The notes beneath the pieces were generated by a model. It did no database searches, was not told the origin of the DNA, and saw only the letters and a list, made by a program, of their open reading frames with translations. The position numbers and the translations under genes are program-made. This document shows, one piece after another, positions 42,398 to 46,889 of a DNA stretch of 46,889 nucleotides (its first letter is position 1; each line of letters starts with the position of its first letter). The stretch lies in NCBI GenBank assembly GCA_017527945.1, contig JAFXPL010000044.1, positions 1 through 46,889 on the forward strand, read 5' to 3'. Source of the stretch: Bacteroidales bacterium (GTDB lineage Bacteria; Bacteroidota; Bacteroidia; Bacteroidales; WCHB1-69).

Positions 42398-43393
42398 ATG
42401 GAGAATGAGATAAGCAAAACAAACTTATTTTTACTTATTGCCGATAGAATAGACCTCGCCCGGCAATCAGTTTATGCACATGCAAACCTGACCTTGATGC
42501 ACTTGTATTGGGATATCGGTAGGATTTTAAGCGAAAAGGTTAGCAGCACTGGTTGGGGGAAAAGTGTCGTTTCGGAACTGGCATCGTTCATTTCGACCAA
42601 AATGCCAGATGCAAAGGGTTTTAGTGACAAAAACCTGTGGCGGATGAAACAGTTTTACGAAATGTATGAAGGAGACGAAAAACTCTCACCACTGGTGAGA
42701 GAAATATCGTGGACAAATAATATAACCATTATGTCGCGGTGCAAGACCAACGAAGAAAGACTGTATTACCTCAATTTGTGCAGATCCGAAAAACTCACAA
42801 AAAGAGAGCTTGAACGGCAAATTGACGCCGCCCAATATGAAAGAAGTCTGATAAGTCCAAAACTCTCACCAATGGTGAGAGAAAAAAATGCAGAAACTTT
42901 CAGGGATACTTATGTGCTTGAATTTCTTGGCATTCCGGAATCGCATTCCGAATCGCAGCTAAAAAAGGCTCTTGTAAACAACATGAAGAAATTTATTCTT
43001 GAGTTGGGCAGTGATTTCATTTTTATGGGAGAGGAATATCGTTTACAGGTTGGGATGCAGGATTTTTATATTGATCTTCTGTTTTTCCATCGCGGAATAG
43101 GTGCCATGGTTGCGTTTGAACTGAAAGTGGGTAAATTCAAACCTGAATATATCGGACAACTTGATTTTTATTTGGAAGCTTTGGACCGTGATGTGAAAAA
43201 ACCGCATGAACAACCCAGCATTGGAGTTTTGCTGTGCCACGACAAAGACGACGATGTGGTGGAATATGCCCTGTCGCGTTCACTTTCCCCGACATTGGTA
43301 GCCCAGTATCAACTGCAACTGCCGGATAAAAAGCAGTTGGCAGAAATAATGTCAAAGGCTGAAAAAGTACTGAACAACAGCGATGAAAATTGA
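42395..43393 (+). CDS. DUF1016 / YhcG-type PDDEXK nuclease-family protein
   Basis: 332 residues from ATG 42395; the frame extends upstream to 42338 but that part is repeat-derived. An N-terminal helical DUF1016 domain (about 5-150) has LMHLYWDIGRILSEK and SDKNLWRMKQFYEMY. A C-terminal PDDEXK nuclease domain (about 190-320) has YRLQVGMQDFYIDLLFFH (Asp) and VAFELKVGKFKPEYIGQL (E-x-K), so the catalytic acidic and Lys positions are present. Members are often found inside type I RM and defence loci. It may act with, or protect, the HsdMS complex; no direct evidence. Its stop codon falls in the third spacer repeat. Confidence 0.88.
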   Translation: MMENEISKTNLFLLIADRIDLARQSVYAHANLTLMHLYWDIGRILSEKVSSTGWGKSVVSELASFISTKMPDAKGFSDKNLWRMKQFYEMYEGDEKLSPLVREISWTNNITIMSRCKTNEERLYYLNLCRSEKLTKRELERQIDAAQYERSLISPKLSPMVREKNAETFRDTYVLEFLGIPESHSESQLKKALVNNMKKFILELGSDFIFMGEEYRLQVGMQDFYIDLLFFHRGIGAMVAFELKVGKFKPEYIGQLDFYLEALDRDVKKPHEQPSIGVLLCHDKDDDVVEYALSRSLSPTLVAQYQLQLPDKKQLAEIMSKAEKVLNNSDEN

Positions 43394-43440
43394 CAATGAA
43401 CAATTGACAATTAACAATTAACAATGTACAATGTACAATG
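43385..43440 (+). repeat. ACAAT-type spacer repeat 3 (DUF1016 / hsdS junction)
   Basis: The longest array: about eight tandem variants of TTGACAAT, TTAACAAT and GTACAATG. It supplies the TGA stop of the DUF1016 gene and the ATG of hsdS. Confidence 0.88.
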
Positions 43441-44715
43441 ATGGAAGGCTGGAAAGAAATAGCGTTAAATGAGATAGGTTGGTTTAAAGGCGCTGGCGTA
43501 AACAAACTTATAAATACAGATGAACAACCAGTTTATCTGGTCAATTATATGGATGTTTATAAGCATTGGAGAATTTACTATAACACCAACTATCAAGAAG
43601 TTACTGCAAAGGACAGAGAAATTAAAGAGGCGAATCTGTTAGAGGGTGATGTTTTGTTTACTCCATCTTCTGAAAAACCAATAGACATTGGACATGCAGG
43701 TGTGGTTATGGAAACGATGCCTAATTGTGTGTATAGTTACCATCTCATCAGATTAAGACTGTATGATAAAACCCAATTTGACCTAAAGTATCTTTCTTAT
43801 TTACTGAATTCTGATAATGTCCAAAAACATTTTGTTTCAAGAGCTTCTGGTAGTGGTATCCGTTATACCTTGTCTTTGAGTGATTTCAAGAGCGCGAAGA
43901 TCAGATTTCCCAAAAAGTCCGAGCAATCCGCCATAGCCGCCATTCTCTCGAAGGTGGACGAGGCGATAGCGTCTGTGCAAGCCAGCATATCCGCCGCCGA
44001 GCGACTGAAGAAGAGCCTGATGCAGAACCTCCTCACCGGCCGCATGAAACCCGATGGCACACTCCGCAAAGAGGATGAGTTTTATGTGGATGAGAAGTTT
44101 GGGAGAGTGCCGAAGGGGTGGGGGGTGAAGAAAGTTACAGAAGTAGCTGACTATGTGCAATATGGTCTAAACCAAGCATCATCTGAAAAGGGTAAAATAC
44201 CAATGCTTCGCATGAACAACATTGTCAAAGGAAAAATGACGAATGCGCCTTTAGTTTATGTGGAGTTGAACGATTCACTGCTTCAACAATATAAATTGGA
44301 GAAAGGAGACATTTTGTTTAACCGAACAAATAGCCTTGATTTGGTTGGCAAAGTGGGCGTTTTTGAGTTAGATGGAGATTATGTATTTGCTTCTTATTTG
44401 ATAAAGGTTAAGGTTTCAAAGGATAATAATCCTTATTTTGTGAACTATGCATTGAATTCATATCCTATTCAATGCTCGTTAAGGTCAAAAGCTACACCTG
44501 CTGTAAGTCAAGCAAATATCAATTCTAAAAGTCTTAGGAATACTTCTATCATTATTCCAACGAATAAGAAGGAACAAGATGAAATTGTTTCAAGAATAAA
44601 TAATGTTGAAAACGAAATAATCAATAAACAAAACAAAATCGCCGTCCTTGAAAGGCTGAAGAAGTCATTGATGCAGAATTTGCTGACGGGGAGGGTGAGG
44701 ATAAATAAAGAATAA
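43438..44715 (+). CDS. hsdS: Type I restriction-modification specificity subunit
   Basis: 425 residues with two target-recognition domains (about 1-150 and 215-370), each followed by a helical conserved region. Both conserved regions end in the same phrase, RLKKSLMQNLLTGR (189-202 and 406-419). Preceding helices begin EQSAIAAILSKVDEAI and EQDEIVSRINNVENEI. The subunit sets the bipartite DNA target for HsdM and, if present, HsdR. Composition is mosaic: both TRDs and the second conserved region are A+T-rich, while the central conserved region is G+C-rich like the host core. No hsdR is found in the window; it may lie beyond the right edge. Confidence 0.94.
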   Translation: MMEGWKEIALNEIGWFKGAGVNKLINTDEQPVYLVNYMDVYKHWRIYYNTNYQEVTAKDREIKEANLLEGDVLFTPSSEKPIDIGHAGVVMETMPNCVYSYHLIRLRLYDKTQFDLKYLSYLLNSDNVQKHFVSRASGSGIRYTLSLSDFKSAKIRFPKKSEQSAIAAILSKVDEAIASVQASISAAERLKKSLMQNLLTGRMKPDGTLRKEDEFYVDEKFGRVPKGWGVKKVTEVADYVQYGLNQASSEKGKIPMLRMNNIVKGKMTNAPLVYVELNDSLLQQYKLEKGDILFNRTNSLDLVGKVGVFELDGDYVFASYLIKVKVSKDNNPYFVNYALNSYPIQCSLRSKATPAVSQANINSKSLRNTSIIIPTNKKEQDEIVSRINNVENEIINKQNKIAVLERLKKSLMQNLLTGRVRINKE

Positions 44716-44721
44716 AAGTTA

Positions 44722-45573
44722 ATGTTTATGGAGAATGCAGTTAAAATATTTGTAATCGAATCTTTAGAGGATGGAGATAGATTAACAGGAACAAATTTGT
44801 ACAATGATTTAATCAACTATGAACTCCCATTAACTTCTAGATTATACAATAAGATAATTGATGAAGGAGATTGGTATGGGACAATAGATGATATCAAAGA
44901 AAATGTGCAGTTTGGAGATATTGTTTTTATACATCTAGAGATACATGGAAATTCACGAGGAAGTGGTATTGTGCTGAATAATGGAGCAGAGATACTATTT
45001 GATCGAATTTGTGAAGATTTTCGAGTTATCAAAAAAAGAATTGGCTGCAATTTGTATGTCACTTTAGCGGTATGTCATGGATTGTTTTTAATAACAGGAT
45101 TGGTGCCTTTGAAAGAAATGCCTTTTTGTGGTGTTATAGGTTCTCAAGAGGAGATTACGGTAAAAGATTTAGAGTTAAGGTTTTATGAGTTTTATAAGGC
45201 TTTTTTGGAGTTTAATGATATTGAATTTGCTATGGAAGAATTGCAAAAAGCAAATTCTGGGATTCCTAGTTCGTATAAATACGTGAAACCAGAAGAAATC
45301 TTCTTTAATTCGTGGAAAAATTATATGACAAATTCCATAAAGGAAGATTGGCAAAAGGAAAATGCTCAAAAAGTTGCCGATGAGAATCATCTGAACAGAC
45401 AACAAAGAAGAGAATTTGAGAGGAAGTTTAAAAAAGAAAAAAACATTTATGCAAGGAAAGTATATAAAGAGAAGGCAGAACTGTTTTTTATGATAAAAGA
45501 TTTTCCTGAGAATAGAAATAGATTCCAAGTACCGGCCAAAGTAACTGATCTCTCTAAAAAGAAAACTTCATAA
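44722..45573 (+). CDS. Caspase/CHAT-like cysteine protease-family protein (candidate)
   Basis: 283 residues from ATG 44722 (or 44728), six bases after hsdS. Residues 60-165 look like a caspase-hemoglobinase fold. A hydrophobic strand leads into IHLEIHGNSRGSG (His 75, His-Gly), and another into LYVTLAVCHGLFL (Cys 118, Cys-His-Gly), followed by PFCGVIGSQEEI. The His and Cys 43 residues apart after two beta strands are the arrangement of CHAT and C14 proteases. The C-terminal about 90 residues are helical and very basic (NRQQRREFERKFKKEKN). Strongly A+T-rich compared with the core genome. Proteolytic function is inferred from the dyad; no substrate is known. Proteins of this sort occur in bacterial defence loci. 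Confidence 0.68.
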   Translation: MFMENAVKIFVIESLEDGDRLTGTNLYNDLINYELPLTSRLYNKIIDEGDWYGTIDDIKENVQFGDIVFIHLEIHGNSRGSGIVLNNGAEILFDRICEDFRVIKKRIGCNLYVTLAVCHGLFLITGLVPLKEMPFCGVIGSQEEITVKDLELRFYEFYKAFLEFNDIEFAMEELQKANSGIPSSYKYVKPEEIFFNSWKNYMTNSIKEDWQKENAQKVADENHLNRQQRREFERKFKKEKNIYARKVYKEKAELFFMIKDFPENRNRFQVPAKVTDLSKKKTS

Positions 45574-45577
45574 AAAT

Positions 45578-45622
45578 ATGAAAACTTCCATCCTCTTCTA
45601 TAACGATCGCGAGGCTCAATAA
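45578..45622 (+). pseudogene. 15-codon remnant resembling the start of a Bro-N type protein
   Basis: The frame MKTSILFYNDREAQ stops after 14 residues. The opening resembles the N-terminus of Bro-N/prophage antirepressor-like proteins that often sit in Bacteroidota RM loci (MKTxIxxYNxxEVRxxWD, from memory). G+C content is higher than in the neighbours on both sides. It probably marks a deletion or insertion joint between the caspase-like gene and the membrane-protein gene. Confidence 0.4.
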
Positions 45623-45675
45623 ACAAATATATAAGAATGTAAAGCATTGTATTACCAAAACTAAAAATTAAAATT

Positions 45676-46104
45676 ATGTGGTTATCAATTATTAGCATTT
45701 GTATTTCAGTAGGGGCATTTGTACTTCCGTTAATCATCAACCATAGGTATCGTGCTAAAGATAAGCAAGATTCCTTAGACAATCGGTTAGATTCAATTAT
45801 TCATATTGGCATCGAATATCCTTATTTGGAGGACAAGCATTTTACAAAACAGTGGAATAACTATCGGGAAAGTCAAGACGAGAAGTACTTGCGCTATGAC
45901 AACTATTGTAACATCGTTTATAATTTTTTGCATTCGGTTTGTGAACACTATAAATATGATAAAGGAAAAATTGAAAATTATATAGATATAAAAAACTGGA
46001 TGAGAACTCACCAAGACAACTGGAAAAATCCTGTTGACACATTTGAAAATGTGGATGGTTATGATGAGAAATTCAGGAATTTTATCAATTCATATTTAAA
46101 TTAG
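45676..46104 (+). CDS. Single-pass membrane protein of unknown function
   Basis: 142 residues. One N-terminal membrane helix (LSIISICISVGAFVLPLII, about 3-21), then a short basic stretch (NHRYRAKDK) that places the rest in the cytoplasm. The soluble part is helical and rich in Tyr, Asp and Lys, with DSIIHIGIEYPYLEDKHFTK and YCNIVYNFLHSVCEHY. The overall look is like the DUF4760-type phage-defence membrane proteins, but I cannot assign it. It ends 7 bases before the C14 caspase gene, so the two are probably cotranscribed. It could be the membrane effector or anchor of the protease; this is a guess from context. Confidence 0.6.
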   Translation: MWLSIISICISVGAFVLPLIINHRYRAKDKQDSLDNRLDSIIHIGIEYPYLEDKHFTKQWNNYRESQDEKYLRYDNYCNIVYNFLHSVCEHYKYDKGKIENYIDIKNWMRTHQDNWKNPVDTFENVDGYDEKFRNFINSYLN

Positions 46105-46111
46105 TCTGACA

Positions 46112-46786
46112 ATGAATAGAAAAGCACTATTAATAGGCAATTCAAATGGATTGTCTGGCGTAAAAAAGGATATTTCAAACTGGGAATCCTTTCTGACGAG
46201 TGACATTGGAGGTAAATGGTTCCCTTCAGAAATTGATGTTGAAATGAACCCGTCAAAAATCTCGCTGATGTCGAAAATAAATACATTGAAACACAGATAC
46301 GACTTTGTTTTAGTTGTTTACAGCGGACATGGTGCATATTCACAAGGAACAATTCTTGAAATCAATAGTAATGAGGAGTATGTTTTTGAAAGTGATTTGA
46401 AAGGCATTGCTCCTCGTCAAATATCCGTTTTTGATTGCTGCCGAGGAATCGTAACAATGCAAGATTCTATCAAAGAATCAATAAAAAACTTGAGTGTGAA
46501 AAATCAATTCACATCAAATATTCGCCAAGACTATGAGACAAGAATAATGCAGGCCATACCTCAACAAATATCTTTGTATGCATGTTCTATTGGTGAATCC
46601 GCATACGATTCGAATGATGGAGGGTATTACACAAAGAATCTTCTGAAATCAACCAATCTATTCGTTGATGAACAACGTTTTCTAACTGTAGGTATGGCAC
46701 ATCAGGCAGGTGCTTTAAGAACGACCAGTGAGGTTTTTGAAAAAGAAAAGGTGACTTCTAATTATTTCTCTCTGACTATCAAATAA
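46112..46786 (+). CDS. Peptidase C14 (caspase/metacaspase-like) domain protein
   Basis: 224 residues. The start RKALLIGNSNGLSGVKKDISNWESFL is typical of bacterial caspase domains (strand, then a short loop and helix). Then VLVVYSGHGAY with the catalytic His at 73, and ISVFDCCRG with Cys 110 in the position of DACRG; Asp 108 is the acidic residue that follows the strand. A later ISLYACSIGESAYDSNDGGYYTKNLL matches the small-subunit region. It is a stand-alone catalytic domain without fused sensor or effector. A+T-rich. Partners are presumably the small membrane protein directly upstream and possibly the His-Cys protein at 44722-45573. Confidence 0.85.
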   Translation: MNRKALLIGNSNGLSGVKKDISNWESFLTSDIGGKWFPSEIDVEMNPSKISLMSKINTLKHRYDFVLVVYSGHGAYSQGTILEINSNEEYVFESDLKGIAPRQISVFDCCRGIVTMQDSIKESIKNLSVKNQFTSNIRQDYETRIMQAIPQQISLYACSIGESAYDSNDGGYYTKNLLKSTNLFVDEQRFLTVGMAHQAGALRTTSEVFEKEKVTSNYFSLTIK

Positions 46787-46889
46787 ATACAAGCAAAAAG
46801 CTGCCAAAAATTGCACCTGTTTTCCCTGTTTGCGTTAATGGGTCGTTAAATTGAATTTTTTTTTGCCTATTAGTCAAAATTGGCGATAA
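46787..46889. other. Non-coding right end of the window
   Basis: 103 bases, A+T-rich, with a run of nine T and no open frame of note. It may contain the terminator of the caspase gene or the leader of the next gene; no clear hairpin or TAnnTTTG element was found. Confidence 0.5.

Noticed and set aside
43385..43440. Possible CRISPR array in the ACAAT repeats
   Set aside because: Units are 7-9 bases, degenerate and without spacers; no cas genes are present.
44716..46889. hsdR for the type I RM locus
   Set aside because: No DEAD-box helicase or HsdR nuclease motif is found anywhere in the window; it may lie further right.

Overview
The window comes from a bacterium of the phylum Bacteroidota, most likely order Bacteroidales. 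The evidence is a set of type IX secretion (T9SS) and gliding-type genes (porU, gldJ, a porP/sprF homologue, gldD), proteins with T9SS C-terminal sorting domains, an S46 dipeptidyl-peptidase, a short RpoD lacking region 1.1, a DksA-like protein without zinc-finger cysteines, and many promoters with the Bacteroidota -7 element TAnnTTTG. I cannot name a genus. No stretch longer than about 120 bases lacks a gene or gene remnant.

Left accessory region (1-9260). The 3' end of a T9SS-sorted protein precedes a 1990-residue secreted SpvB/FG-GAP/YD-repeat (Rhs) protein. Its C-terminal tip is variable and is followed by a small membrane protein, presumably its immunity partner. Behind it lie two displaced tip-plus-membrane-protein cassettes, each beginning with a near-identical copy of part of the main gene (188 bp and 118 bp), and then debris of a fourth cassette. 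This looks like a storage array of alternative toxin tips with recombination homology. A 12-bp perfect hairpin closes the region.

Core region (9280-39893). Recognisable housekeeping and envelope genes, in order: S46 peptidase and lspA (leftward); a lipoprotein, an MltF-like transglycosylase and purD (rightward operon); pnuC (leftward); an EnvC-like activator, engB and a META lipoprotein (rightward operon); a DUF2156-GNAT protein, gldJ and porP/sprF (leftward); porU (rightward); tRNA-Thr(CGU), rpmA and rplU (leftward); then, rightward, htrA/degP, rpoD, gldD overlapping a LuxE-like gene, an FMN-binding lipoprotein, a T9SS-sorted EEP-family protein, a cysteine-less DksA-like protein, a DppD-DppF double ATPase, a MauE-thioredoxin fusion, a TetR-like regulator, a GT-C glycosyltransferase and a C-terminally short rhamnulokinase.

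Right accessory region (39893-46889). A type I restriction-modification locus begins directly after the shortened rhamnulokinase: hsdM, a truncated DUF1016 gene, an intact DUF1016 (YhcG-type) nuclease gene and hsdS. Short tandem ACAAT-type repeats supply both the stop codon of one gene and the start codon of the next at three consecutive junctions. No hsdR is present in the window. After hsdS come three A+T-rich genes: a protein with a caspase/CHAT-like His-Cys pair, a single-pass membrane protein and a C14 caspase-like protease with an SGHG His and a DCCRG Cys. A 15-codon remnant resembling the start of Bro-N-type proteins lies between the first two. The two protease-like proteins around a small membrane protein, attached to a type I RM locus, form a candidate abortive-defence module that I do not recognise as a named system. 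Together with the Rhs cassette array it is the most interesting content here.
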